From: Ostrinia nubilalis
Taxonomy: Eukaryota > Arthropoda > Insecta > Lepidoptera > Crambidae
NCBI RefSeq assembly: GCF_963855985.1
Contig: NC_087093.1
Span: 12,973,001 to 13,037,000 of the forward strand
DNA: 64,000 nt
Reading direction: 5' to 3'
How positions within the stretch are numbered: the stretch's first letter is position 1; each line of letters starts with the position of its first letter. This document shows, piece by piece, positions 10,917 through 22,713 of the stretch. The translations under genes were made by a program, and so were the position numbers. The notes under the pieces are model-generated. The model did not search any database. It was not told the origin of the DNA and saw nothing but the letters and a program-made list of their open reading frames with translations.

Positions 10917-11952
10917 GTAACAAACCTTCCGAAGTGTTACTTACAAAAAAAAGTTGAAAAAATTCGCGTGAAAAGTGCTCGGAAATTCGACCTAATCGAA
11001 AAGTTTCGGTCGCAGATTGTACATTAAAAGTTTGCAGCCCGTTGAGTATACTTTGTTACTAAGTAAAAATTCGTTGGAAGTTTCACTTAGATATTCGTTT
11101 GGGTTGGACTTTTGCTGTGTTTTTGAAATTTAGTGATGGAATATTTTGCATTATAAGCTGTATTATGTATTACCATTATAATAAACAAATTATGTCATAT
11201 AATTATTAGCAACAGCAATTAACAGCTAATTCAATCAATATTATAATTACCGCAATTTCATATTTGATATTAAGTGAGGAAAAATAACCTTATAATACAC
11301 CAATTAGCAAAATACTACCTCGTTCTCATAAAGGCAACGTCAGCCATTTCATAACCGTTCTAAAGTCGCAAGTCTCAACATTTGACGGGGAATTTAATCA
11401 ACCGGTTGAATGTTACCCGGTCCTCTCAATAATTCGATAAAAGTAGAGGTTCCAATATTGAAAACGTGCCGAAACTGTTCCACACCGTATTATCTCGAAA
11501 CTAGCTTAAAAACAGTTTTTAAAACACGCAATCTCGTTTAAGTAAAAAGGATTGGTTCTAAAGTGAATTTATCAGCAAGATGTATAAGTTTTATAAGCAA
11601 GATGTATAAGTTTTACCCTTAGACCTTTTTACATTGAACCCCTTTAGTGTGAAACTCTACCATATAAAAGCCTCTTATTCGCAGACTTTGATATATGAAA
11701 ATCCTACGAAATTATTTTAAGGGCCAGAAAAAAGGAAAACATTGAAAAACTCGTGAGGGCTTGTTATCTCGATATTATTTGTTTTCGTATAAGTATTTAT
11801 ACCGAACGCAACAGTTATGCCGAAATTAAAATTCCTGGAGCTTCGTATAGTGTTGCCATGATTAGGTATATGTTATAAATACTTGACCTTAATGGAGATG
11901 TTATTTTTTTATGAAGTAATCAATGTTTAGGGTTTCTGGATGGTCACATAGC
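10917..11952. other. AT-rich intergenic or intronic, nothing recognised
   Basis: There is no repeat, open frame or foldback I can support. It would be intron if 10825-10916 is an exon. Confidence 0.3.
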
Positions 11953-12112
11953 CACTTTTTAGGGTTCCGTAGTCCTGACAAGGAACCCTTATAGTTTCGA
12001 TATGTCTGTCTGTCTGTCCGAGGTTTTGCTTGGAAACTATTGGCACTACAGAGCTGTAATTTTGTGGATATATCGCACACCTAGATCTAAACTGAGACAA
12101 CTCAAAAAAGGG
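11953..12112 (+). repeat. agggttccgtag-type dispersed repeat
   Basis: It contains tagggttccgtagtcctgac, aaggaaccctta, (tgtc)n and cgcacacctagatctaaac. The terminal block 12060-12110 is repeated inverted at 13628-13672 (gagttgtctcagtttagatc), so the 12.06-13.67-kb interval has inverted ends. Confidence 0.5.
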
Positions 12113-13627
12113 CATTTTTCAGGAGGCGAAAAAAACGTATTACTACATTTTTTGTTAGGGAAGTTATGAAACTCAGTTTTATTTTGGATTATTGATAGGC
12201 CGTGAAATGACCCTGTGTATAAACTGGATCAAAAAATCTATCCTTTTTACCTTTAATCGCAGTTTTATTAGTTGTTACATTTTAGGAGAATGACTTTGTA
12301 TAAATAATAAAGTACATTTAGACTTGAATCAGTTTTGTCTGGACATTTTGAGATTTGAGTTCTCCTTTTCCACTCTTAAAATTTTTATATCGTGCCATTT
12401 AACTTGATTCCGATTTTCATCTAAAACCAAATTAGTTGCCCACATTTTTTGCAAGATTTTAGTGTCATAAAACTTTCAAATGTCATCTCTTCCACGTTCT
12501 TTGGTCCTCTGTATTTCAAAATTTCAAGATGTTGCTGAGTCCTCTTCCTGCCCTATTAAAGTGGTTTTAATTGAATGTTTCGATATCCTTAATCATCAAT
12601 TTAGGAATTGTTTGAGAAAACAGTTCTTTTTTAACACGATTTGGATCAGCATAAGAGATATAAATGAAGATTTCATGACATGGTAAACATGATAGGTGTT
12701 TGAGTTTCTTCAGCCACTTTTTCTTAGCATCAGCCGATTGATATGTTTATTTATTATTTATTTACTTATTATAGACCTTTTTACTACATTATTTTTTATT
12801 TCTACATTATAAAAAAGGTTTTATCTCTTGTGCAGACAACAGCATAACAGACTATACACTTGTATTACAACTACATTAGTTACTACAGTGTTTAACTTGA
12901 AGTGCCGTCGTCTGTACATTGCCATTTTAACTATCTTTACACTGTTCTCTCAAAATTTTTACAAGAAAACGACCTGGCATATTTTTTTCGGAAAATAAAA
13001 AAAAATATCCACTGTAATTTTTACTTATCCAACAATAGTAAGTTAACTCAAAACACTCTTCTCAAACACAACAGTTGAACAGTTTGAATAAAAATAACTT
13101 TATTTAGAAACAGGGATTATCATACTGTACCTGATTTTAGGTGAAACATGCAAAACTACGCGTTTTGTATAGAAAAACATTGAATTGAAATTTGTTCCAA
13201 CAAAACTACGCCAACTAGAAATTCACAAGTTGATTCATCAAAACAAACTCAACTCAAAATAGTAACAAAATATAAGTTACTTTATCAAACAAAACTGAAA
13301 CAAGTCAAAATGATCTGGTTGACTATTGCAGAACAATTCATCAATACTGTTACTACTCAAATTAACTCATTATATATTTTCTGCTTAACTGTAACAAATC
13401 TAAATATCCGCGTTTTCGTTTATTTTAATACGTGCACTCTCTGATACTAGCGAAGGTCAACTGACAAAACGCTTGTTTAGGTGGAAGGGGTTGACAAGCG
13501 TTGATTCAACAAAAGTAAGTTATCGCCATCTAGCGGCAAATGGATCAAGGCTTTATTAAACCTGTTATGTTGGAAAGATGCGTATGATAACCGAGTATTT
13601 GAATACAAGCATAAGTCAAAATTGGCA
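12113..13627. other. AT-rich interval between inverted blocks
   Basis: It contains the second gacagcac-type foldback (12831-12916) and no supported gene. A 68-codon frame at 12480-12686 has no recognisable features. Confidence 0.35.
12831..12916. repeat. short foldback repeat, copy 2 of 3
   Basis: It starts gcagacaacagcataacaga and ends cttgaagtgccgtcgtctg, matching the ends of the copies at 3786 and 61459. Confidence 0.45.
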
Positions 13628-14384
13628 ATTTTTGAGTTGTCTCAGTTTAGATCTAGGTGTGCGATATGTATATTAATTACGCCGACAAAACGGTAAATTA
13701 AAATTTGGAAAAAAAAAATGTTTAGGGTAGCTCCCCTACATGTAAAGTGGGGATGAATTTTTTTTCATCTTCTACCCCATCTTGTGGGGTATCGTTAGAT
13801 AGGTCTTTTAAAATGGCTTAGGGGTTGGAAACGGAAATGTCATTTGAATCTAGTGTTCATCCCGGGTGCAACTATAGGTGTTGCTATAATTTTACCATCG
13901 TAAATAGCTAGGATTCTATTTATTTTAATTACCGCCCAAACGAAACTTTTTCAATCTAACTAACTATAGTCATTATAACTGAATATTTTGTTTACTATGT
14001 ACAAGTATTTAGTACTCCATATATTTGTAACCAGAAGTTATGAAAATTATTTCGTTGTTATTATTAACAATCATATTGTAGCTTTTAGGTACCTTAAAAA
14101 CTATAGTTATGTAAAGTTACCTATAGGTATTTAAAAGAAATGCAGTTTTTTACGAATATTAACTTATGCAACTGGACTAATGTTCATACTGTTTTTACCG
14201 TCTATGCAAACTTACTTTTGTTTGATATTTTATGATTTCATAATGTATATTCGGATCTCTTCAATCTTGGCTTTATCTGATACTAACTGCTCTGGGCTCG
14301 ATTCCAAGTTGTTCTTCGAACGTTTGATGGCGGATGCCTATGGCAGCCACAAAGTCTGACACCGCCAGGCTTGTTGCCGCACCA

Positions 14385-14565
14385 TAAGAGTAGGCGCACA
14401 CCGTTGATTTTTCGTCGGCCGATAGTTTAGTCGGGCTGTTGATCAGTATGGGCATGTATGGGAGTGCGCACACTACGCCGATTCGATTTGGCCGATTCTT
14501 CATACAATTTGAAATCGGGCACAACTATCGGCCAACTAAAAATCAACGGTGTGCGCCTACTCTTA
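14385..14565. mobile_element. palindromic MITE, GAGTAGGCGCACACCG family, copy 1
   Basis: A 181-bp near-palindrome has inverted ends gagtaggcgcacaccgttga and its complement, with cggccgatagtttagtcggg inside. Copies 2 and 3 are at 50084-50263 and 52090-52270. TAA or TTA trinucleotides flank it. It abuts the next MITE. Confidence 0.75.
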
Positions 14566-14573
14566 ATGAAGTC

Positions 14574-14697
14574 TAAGGGTGAGTTGCACCACCTAACTTT
14601 AACAGTAACTATAGCGATAACCGGTGCTTTTTGTATGGAGTTTGACAGATTTTTTACGTTTGTCAAAGATAAAGTAAGATGGTGCAACCCAGCCTTA
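14574..14697. mobile_element. MITE, GGCTGGGTTGCACC family, copy 2
   Basis: The inverted ends are taagggtgagttgcaccacc and ggtgcaacccagccttaa. The interior ataaccggtgctttttgtat is shared with copies at 41772 and 57961. Confidence 0.7.
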
Positions 14698-15109
14698 AAT
14701 TCCAAGTACCTACCTAACATCAGTTAACTGTCAAAAACTGCCTTTAGATTATTGGCATGTCATAATGGCAGTTCAGTTGCTACTTTATATTTATGATGAC
14801 ACCTCTATTAAAATAAAACTTAATTAATTTAACACGTTAAAGTGTTGCCTTTAAAGACCTTTACATGTTTTTCAGCTGAAAATGTGCTGAATGTCCTGAA
14901 AACGTGTTTCCCATGTAGACTCATTAAGCCTTTGCTAATGAGTCACATTCACTAATAAGTTAGTTTACAGACCAACTGATGCTCGTACTTCTATACTTAT
15001 AATAAATCTGTAGAGAGGTCCAGTCTGTACATGAAATATATTTTCAAAATAACTATCAGGGGGTGATTAGTGATCGATACTGATGGGAAAAATGCAATCA
15101 GTAAAATTT
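14698..15109. other. AT-rich intergenic, nothing recognised
   Basis: No gene or repeat is supported. Confidence 0.3.
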
Positions 15110-15487
15110 TTGTCTGTCTGTCGGTCTGTCTGTCTGTATGTTCCTTATAGAAACAAAAACTACTCGACGGATTTTAACGAAACTTGGTACAATTATTCTT
15201 CATACTCCTGAGCTGGTTATAATATACTTAGGAATTCCCACAGGAACGGGAATTAGCGGGAAAATCCTTTTGTATGAAAAATCTAAACCGCTTAAGTTAG
15301 ACGCTTGAAATTTGGCATGCAGGTACCTTAGTAAAATTAAAGCTTAGTTACAACAGGATATTGTAAAATTCCCACAGGAACGGGAGTAACCGGGAAAAAA
15401 CATTTGTATGAAAAAATCTAAACCGCGTAAGATAGATGAAGGAGGTAAAACGGGATCCACGCGTACGAAGTCGCGGGCGGCCGCTAG
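15110..15487 (+). mobile_element. Helitron-like element
   Basis: It begins with a (gtct)n tract near 15112-15138. It contains two blocks with attcccacaggaacggga followed by tttgtatgaaaaa. It ends cgcgtacgaagtcgcgggcg then GCCGCTAG before T, the Helitron hairpin and CTAG end. Confidence 0.6.
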
Positions 15488-15534
15488 TTCTATCATAAAT
15501 TAGGATCTCAAATTAATGTCCAAATTATTTTATA

Positions 15535-15740
15535 CTAGCTTTCCACCCACGGCTTCGCCCGCGTGAAAAAAGGGCTGTTTTAAGGGATATCCCGGAAATT
15601 ATTCGCCGTAAAAACGATTCTTGGACTTCAACGAAAAAAAAAAAAGAGTTGGTAAAATTGGTCCAGGCGTTGCTGCGTTATCCGCTTACCAACATATTTT
15701 GCGATTAATTTTTATATTATAGACACTTTTTTATGTAAAG
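15535..15740 (-). mobile_element. Helitron-like 3' end, minus strand
   Basis: CTAG at 15535-15538 followed by ctttccacccacggcttcgc is the complement of the Helitron hairpin end. The 5' limit is unclear. Confidence 0.5.
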
Positions 15741-15775
15741 TAAGGCAAGGTATCCAGTATCTGACTGCAATCACA

Positions 15776-15880
15776 CTTGATGTAAGTGAGATGCAGTCTA
15801 GGATGGTGGTAGGTACATACCTGCCCTGTCAGCGCCTATTCACCCTGGCCTTGAAGACCTATTAATAAGGTAGCTGACCT
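15776..15880. repeat. dispersed LINE-like relic
   Basis: The string gagatgcagtctaggatgg followed by ..cctattcaccctggccttga matches the relics at 4980 and 28740 (gatgcagt.taggatgg, cttgccttga). The family is not resolved. Confidence 0.35.
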
Positions 15881-16209
15881 ATCAGTAAATTCTCAATGTA
15901 ATGTGGCAAAAACTATTTTAACTTTCACGTCACTTTTTCACCAATTCAATAAACTTATCAACTATTTATTGTTTTCAAAGCCACTAAATCATATTTTACG
16001 GTCAATTGAAAACTGATTGGATTTTCCGGGGTATTAGGTTCTTTTAGAAAATTTTCTCCGACGTAACCGACTTCAAAAAGGAGGAGGTTCTCAATTCGGT
16101 TGGTATGTTTTTTTTGGCAGTTAATACCTAATTGCTTTGTGGTGTCAACTAACCAATTATAAATGGTATAGTTTAGCTTCTGTCCATAGTTTTGCCCGTG
16201 TGAATTTCG

Positions 16210-16431
16210 AATAGGTCTCAACCACCACGTTGCCCTGCCAGCTGCCACGGGTGGCAGTAGGGACAAAATTATGTCAACCAAAAACTCAAAGTGGTAAACG
16301 AAACTTTATTTGTCCCATATACCATGTTAAGAAACGTGATGGACCCTAACGTGGTGGTTGAAACATTTTGCCCTAACTGCCACTTTAACGTGGCAAGGCA
16401 ACGCGTGGTGATTAAGACCTACTCTGTTTTG
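16210..16431. repeat. foldback MITE
   Basis: The left arm (ataggtctcaaccaccacgt) and right arm (gcgtggtgattaagacctac) are inverted. Inner blocks with gccac, ggcagt and aggg are repeated within each arm. It is about 220 bp. Confidence 0.55.
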
Positions 16432-17470
16432 GTTTGACACATACAAATTATTATAATCATTTGAAAGAAATGGGATTTAAAAAATAACAATTTAAATAGT
16501 CAACCTAAAATTAAGTTTGTTTAAAATTAGTGGGACATTTTCCTTTCAATTGGACCGAGAAACAGAGGAGGTCCCTAAAAGCGAAATCTTGGTAAAATGG
16601 GTGGCATATTCACTTTGTTTATATATAAACTCCGTATTCTCTAGTTAGACAGAAATTTTCAAAGGTCTTTTGACATTAATAATGGCAGTTATTATCTTTC
16701 ATTCGCCTAGCATAATTAAGAACCTACGTGTACCTACAACGCACCTCGCAATATCAATAGAGTTTGATGCTTATTCTAAACACATAAAGTTCAAAATCCC
16801 TTGGGATTACTTTTGTAGTTGGTTGATGTCCTGTCGCCTGTTAAGTTTAGTTTTGAAAGCGACAAAGTCTCGGAATCGGTACCATTAGCAATACTTTTTA
16901 AATTCTCAAGGCTCCGCTCCGACAGGTCACAAATTGTATCAAGAGCCATTTTCCGCGAAGTTCCTTTTAATTTTCTGAAGGGACTTCAAAAAAGGGCTTT
17001 TCCTTTCAGGCATTGGAATAAAAATGAATGCGGCATCGTTTTTCTTTATTAAGGTGGTCACTGATAGAGACTAGAGTCAAAAGATTACGCTACAATCTCG
17101 TAATAGATACCTAATTACCCGACTGCGCCAGAAGGAGCGTTATGTTTTTCGAGTGTATGTATGTATGTGGGTATGTGGATATGTATGTACATATGTATGT
17201 ATATTTCTTTGGCACGGTCTACAGCCTAAACGGCTTGATCGATTTTAGCGTGAGTGGTGTCGTTAGATTCGTCTTAATCGTGAGAGTGACACTGGCTAAA
17301 AATTAAAGTTGGAAAAAAAATTTAAAATGGCGGATTTTAGGCGCATTAATGTCTTAAAAAACTTTTTCCCAAAACTTATCGAGTGGGGTATCAAAATAAA
17401 GGGCTTTTTAAGTAGTTTACAAACATGCACGTTATTTAGCTAAAAAGATTAAAATAACATTATTATTGAA
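16432..17470. other. intergenic with simple repeat
   Basis: A (gtat)n-like tract lies at 17155-17205. The following 17210-17470 block, beginning ttggcacggtctacagcc, looks like a decayed Helitron or SINE interior. No gene is supported. Frames of 72-77 codons at 16670-17052 overlap each other and have no domain. Confidence 0.35.
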
Positions 17471-17524
17471 CTAGCGGCCGCCCGCGACTTCGTACGCTTT
17501 CTACAGATTTATTATAAGTATAGA
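17471..17524 (-). mobile_element. Helitron-like 3' end, minus strand, truncated
   Basis: CTAG at 17471-17474 followed by cggccgcccgcgacttcgta is the complement of the 3' hairpin. Only the end is clear. Confidence 0.45.
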
Positions 17525-17550
17525 TAAACAAAAAACCCAACTGCATAAAA

Positions 17551-17690
17551 ATGAACTTAAAAGATAAAAACAAGAAAACTTAGTGTTCACAAATGCAGTC
17601 GGAGGCATCACCAACAAAAGAATTAGTCATTGATGCCTCCGACTGCATTTGTGAACACTAAGTTGTCTTGTTTTTATCTTTTTAGTTCAT
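17551..17690. repeat. long hairpin, about 60-bp arms
   Basis: Arms 17551-17610 and 17631-17690 are near-perfect complements (core tcggaggcatca / tgatgcctccga) with a 20-nt loop. It is either a foldback MITE or a hairpin-RNA source. Confidence 0.75.
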
Positions 17691-17699
17691 GTTTTTACT

Positions 17700-18325
17700 A
17701 CCTACTTTCGTTTTCACAATTACTAAAAACGTAACTCCCAAAATCGACTGCTCGTAGTATCGTATTCATCAAAGAATCCATATTGTTTGGCTGTCTAAAT
17801 GAACTGATGTATCATTTTTGGTTTCATTGATGTCGAATATGTATTATTATTCTTTATTCATTCACTCTCTAGCTAGCTAGAATAATAAAGGTATAGTAAG
17901 CAGTAGCTATCGTAAGCAAAATTCGTGCTCCATTTCGGACTAAAGTTCGTTGCAGTTGCTGTCAAAGTCACACTAAAGTAAGGTAAAATGCGTAGTTCGA
18001 GTACATTAACATAATTGGAATGATGTCTTGGTAAAAAAAAAGGAATTAGTTCGTCGTCAGATAGATAATTAAAAAACATTGGACACGTATTTTTTAAAAT
18101 TTTCATAAATGAATAATTACAGTAACTAGGTATATTAAGCTGAAATGTCGCTTGACGTCACTTCTTATTAAAAAAAAATATAATTATCTAACATAGGCGT
18201 GACGTCACGCGCCATTTCAACCCGATGTAGCACTGCATGAAAATCGATTATTTACTTATGAAAAAAAATGAAAAAATACGTGTCTAATTTATTTTATAAT
18301 TATTTGTTTGACGAATAAATAATTA
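17700..18325. other. intergenic with short inverted pair
   Basis: At 18141-18218 the ends tgaaatgtcgcttgacgtca and tgacgtcacgcgccatttca are inverted, suggesting an MITE of about 80 bp. Otherwise nothing is recognised. Confidence 0.35.
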
Positions 18326-18946
18326 AAGGACAATGACCAAAAGTGGTCCAAATGTCCACCACCAATGAGACCTATATTGGCTTATAGTCCTTTAAATAGA
18401 GATTAACTTTCAGTATGGGACGAAAAAAAAATAAGCTGTCAGTAAAAATTTATGACTGTTTAAAAATTGTAGTAGTTTACGCGCTAATCTCAGGAACTAC
18501 TGGTCCGATTTGAAAAATTATTTTTGTTATGGATAGCCTATTTATCAAGGATGGTTTTAAGATAAATAACATCACCCTACAACCAATAGGGGCGGAGCAG
18601 TAAAGACAAATGTTGTAAAAATGGGAAATATTATTCAAACAATTTTCACGCGTACAAAGTCGTAGGCACAGTTAGTATAATATTTAATAAAATTCATCTA
18701 TAACCCCGCGCCACATGCGACATGACATAACATGCGTAGATTAGTCCAAAATGTGCAATGAGAACATTTTTCGGATGAAAAGGTAAAAAACAGACTTTTC
18801 ATTCAGTCATAACTTTTTACTGACAGCATATTTTTGATTGCGGTTTGGTTATAATGAATCAGTATTTAGTAGACTATTTTACTACATATGTCTTGTTAGT
18901 GGTGGACATTTGGACCACACTCCATACATTTTTGGTCATTGTCCTT
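18326..18946. mobile_element. TIR element with AAGGACAATGACC ends
   Basis: The left end (aaggacaatgaccaaaagtg, then gtccaaatgtccaccac) and right end (gtggtggacatttggac, then tttggtcattgtcctt) are inverted repeats of about 35-50 bp. The first bases (attaaaggacaatg) are identical to the inner edge of the right 3.6-kb arm at 37971. The region 18470-18676 inside resembles a Helitron-like piece ending cgcgtacaaagtcgtaggc. Confidence 0.6.
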
Positions 18947-20339
18947 TTGTCATCTAGCCTATTAAACCGATATTAGCTAGACGTTTAAACATAATCTAAA
19001 TGTCCCTGTGTTGTTTAACCCCAAAATTGGGTTGTACGCTTCAGTGCTAAAACCGCAGGATCTTTTAAATTGATTATAAAATTCCTTTATTTGATGACCT
19101 CCTTTAAGACAGTTGGGAAAGGATTGATCTCAGGTAAAGTTTGGGATTGATTGATTAAAGGGTTCACTGAACTTTTGAAATTGGTAGTTTTCTTCAGAAG
19201 TAAAACATCTCTGTTCATGACAGCCATGGAAATAAGGAAATGAGTTCCGTAAAAGGATTACTTTGGTAATTTTATCTAAAAAAGATAGACGTTTTTGACA
19301 ATTTACTAAAAAGTCTATGCGTCATAATTTTAGATTAATTAAAAATAATCGTCATATTTGTGTAAAAGTACGCGTTAATTTGTTACAAATTATGTACCTA
19401 CGAGTATAGTAAAGGGTGAAGATTATTCGTTTTCAAATAATTGTTTTGAATTTTTTTATTATATTTTTCTTACGGTGATACGAAATTGATCTTTGTGAAT
19501 ATTTTTCTAAAGCATTTGGTTAATTATTCCCACTATGGAAAATTCTTTCAAACCACCTCTTACTAGAGATCTTTAGTCCAAGATAACAACTCATATTAGG
19601 TACCGTCTCGTATGTACACGACACCCAAACCATTTCTATCACGTGTTAGTATAATAACCTCCTGTTTAGGATGTGTGCATACCTAATAGTTAACCCAAAT
19701 AGCTAGTTGGTGTTCTCCAACTTTATGGGTTAACCATGGTATATGTACATAATCAACTGAAGTGCTACTGATCATGAATAACTGATAGTAGTTAATTGAA
19801 TCACGTATTGTTATAGAACCCATCAACGGGAAGTACCCATGCTTTGAGATTAATATCCCATAGATATTAATTAATAATTTGTGTGGAATAAAGTTATATA
19901 CTTTTATGTATCACGTCTTGTGAACCGGTCAAATATAACTAGATAAGCAAAGTCGATATACATACTCATCTAAATTATCAAAGAAGAACGTGGAATTAAT
20001 TTCTAATCAAGGCTGTGCACAATGAAATAGGTAAGTATCAAATGGAAAAATATGCGACAGAAAACACATTTTGAGATAAGTAATCACGTAACCATATACC
20101 GTAAAAACGCAAATTATATTTTCTGACTACCGTATCTGCCAGATATCCTTATCCAAAAGTTGTAAAGAGACTTTATCACGACCATGGTGAAACAGGCCCT
20201 AAGAATAAATTGCTTATCGACCCTATCACGTAAAAACCAAAACCTTTACCTCTAAATTCATAAAACGATCACCAAAAAGACGTAGGAAAACGTTTCTGGC
20301 GTATCAGATCTAATGACCTGTCAGTACAGTATCGACAGC
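18947..20339. other. AT-rich intergenic, nothing recognised
   Basis: A strong donor-like string (GAAATAG|GTAAGTATC) lies near 20031, but the sequence before it has no open frame. No repeat was identified. Confidence 0.3.
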
Positions 20340-20611
20340 ACCTTTTCATTGTACAAAATTGAGTATAGGCCACGAAAAATGGCAAAGAACCGATACGAAC
20401 AGAAGGGATATCGCGGGGAGGCACGAACCTTCGATGCGGTATTTATGATCCCTTAAAAGGCACAAAATGTGGCGGCGAGGTACAGTGTTTCGGTGTACTA
20501 CTGCCGGTTTGGTACTTTAGGAAGTCGGTAGCGACGTTTCAATTTATTACTGTAAGCATAGTTTAAATCGAATTATAGAAGAAGTTTTATTGGAAAGTTC
20601 TGTTTGTGATA
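20340..20611 (+). other. GC-richer exon candidate ending in a strong donor
   Basis: This patch is richer in G+C than its surroundings. It holds a 25-codon ATG frame (20379-20456, start MAKNRYEQKGYRGEAR) in good Kozak context (cgaaaaATGG). It ends gtgataacg|GTAAGTTCG near 20611, a consensus donor. A mostly non-coding first exon is possible. No downstream partner exon was identified before the left arm at 21248. Confidence 0.25.
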
Positions 20612-21659
20612 ACGGTAAGTTCGCAATATCATTTATTTCTTAACATAGAAGTAATACTAATTTGGTACTTTTAAAGTCTAAAGTAATAAGCATTTATAAA
20701 ACAGCTATGATATTTCAGGCTTATTCTAAAAAGCTCAAACTCGATTCAAACTCAAGTAACTTCGAAGTTAAATCTCGAAGTTCAACCAAACAGGTTTCAG
20801 TTGACCTTTTCTACGAGTCTGCACTCAAAATAGGACTGAGTGTGATCTGAGACTATTTTCAAACTTAAGAATTGAGTTTTAAGCATCCGTCGTTCCATAA
20901 CCTCTAAATAAAAATACGGTTCAGAATGTTTTTATCATTCTTTTTTAGGTAATTTAATAAACACACAAACTTTTCTCAAACCAGAAATTCTAAGTCGACG
21001 TCGCTAGTTCCCCAGTGGGCTCCGTTTCGAACTCATGTAAATTTAACAAACCGAATAAATATTCTTATTAGCTGGGCACGAAGGCGTACGAATGTCGCAA
21101 TTCTCAGCCATATCTCAAAGGAATAAGGTCGTTGAGAAGTTTCATATTTTTGCGCACCACTGTGCAGCAACTCCGCAGCTTTCACGTATAATTACATAAA
21201 TGAAATACTTCTAACAAAGTTGAAAGGGTTCTTCGTAACGATGGCCCATAAAGGACATTGTCAGAAACCGCCTAAAAACCGCCCAAAAACATTAACCCAT
21301 CATAATTATTTTCTATTTTTTTTAATACATTAAGCACCCTTTCATTCTAATGGACACTTAAGCATTGAAAAATTTAATAAATAAGTCTTTTAACGTTTAT
21401 TCTATAATACTATTACAACTTCCGGACGTTTTGGTGCGTGGCATGGTCTAAAACCTATCAAGTTCCATAATTTTTGTCGATAAAATCTGTACGAGGCATT
21501 ACCGTACTTTATTGCTGGGAGTCCATGTATAGTGATGTTCCTGCGGCCATCATAGACAATAAAATATCAATTTTGAAAATAAAATAAATCGATTAAACTG
21601 CTTTGAAGACTAGATTTGCGTTAAAAGCTAAAAAGATATTGACAGTATTGACAGTATTG

Positions 21660-22344
21660 ACCTTACCTTAATAAGGAACGGGTTCTTAAGATGTCAGCAC
21701 GACGAGAATTACATTTTATGACTCTTATGCATAAAATTGTCAAAAGTCATACACCTCATTACCTCTACGAGAAACTTGAGTGGACAAAGAACGCACATGG
21801 TCTGAACACTCGTGGCAGAGTGGGAGATAAATTGTGTATACCCATACACAGGACACAAGGCTTTAAAGGTTCTTTTAAATATGCGGCATCAAAGATCTGG
21901 AACAATCTTCCCCCACCCATGCGAAGCAAAGATTGTTTGCTAAGTTTTAAAGCTTCCATGAAGGAATCGCTTATTCAAAAACAATTAATTTTGAACGAAG
22001 TCGCATATAGGTAATGATTCTTCCTTTGTTTTTTATTTTGTTTTAAACGAGCTGACGGTGTGACGGTGTGGGAGAGGCTTAGTGACTGGTGATGAAAAAT
22101 GTGTGGTTTTTTATTTTAATCTTGTTTCTCTTTTTTATATCACTGCACCTACCTATGTACGCTGTATTACTGTGCAGGAGACTGGCACCGGCTGAAAACC
22201 AGCGCTGCATGGACCTAGTGCCGTACAGCTTACGCTGAGCCGGATGCCCTTGTCACCTTAATTTTAATTGTTAAGCTGTGTTAAAGTTGTATTTTTTTTG
22301 TTATGGTGACAATAAAGGTTTATTTATTTATTTATTTATTTATT
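21660..22344 (+). mobile_element. 5'-truncated LINE, RT C-terminal region
   Basis: The open frame enters at about 21661 (PYLNKERVLKMSARRELHFM) and stops at 22014. It has the C-terminal signature of non-LTR reverse-transcriptase polyproteins (FKYAASKIWNNLPP..R followed by FKASMKESL). A 3'UTR follows, with a gagactggcaccggctg block and a (TTTA)n tail at 22318-22343. In the right arm the target is uninterrupted (gatattgaca.tattacaag), so this is a clean insertion. The clade is Jockey/CR1-like by eye. Confidence 0.75.
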
Positions 22345-22538
22345 ACAAGAAGCTATCTAAAGTGTCCAACTGGTCGAAGGTCGTAAATAAAATAAAAATA
22401 ATTAGGACCATAAACTGATATTCATGGTATCATAACTGTAAAAGTGTCAGAATCCGATGTTGAATCCAATGCCAGTTGAAGTGTGAGAAACATATATCAA
22501 CCTAGTATAGTTGCCAGTCTCTCATAATCTATGCCAAC

Positions 22539-22713
22539 GAGGGTTTTCGCGATTGAAAAATCCGCCAGATGGCAATACGTAGACGTGAGGTCCAAATGCT
22601 GCATGATTGGTTATTTTTGACATGACATTGACAGATATCCACCAATCATGCAGCATTTGGACCTCGCGTCTACGTATTGCCATCTCGCGGATTTTTCAAT
22701 CGCGAAAACCCTC
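22539..22713. mobile_element. foldback MITE, GAGGGTTTTCGCGATTG family (left arm)
   Basis: Inverted ends of about 70 bp (gagggttttcgcgattgaaa, then ccgc.agatggcaatacgta) enclose a short spacer. It is mirrored at 40844-41018. The two arms of this MITE differ from each other at a few sites, and the same differences appear in both genomic copies. Confidence 0.75.

Noticed and set aside
14273..14727. Overlapping ORFs on both strands
   Set aside because: They are translations of two adjacent palindromic MITEs, and the same peptide appears at the other MITE copies (50031, 52005).
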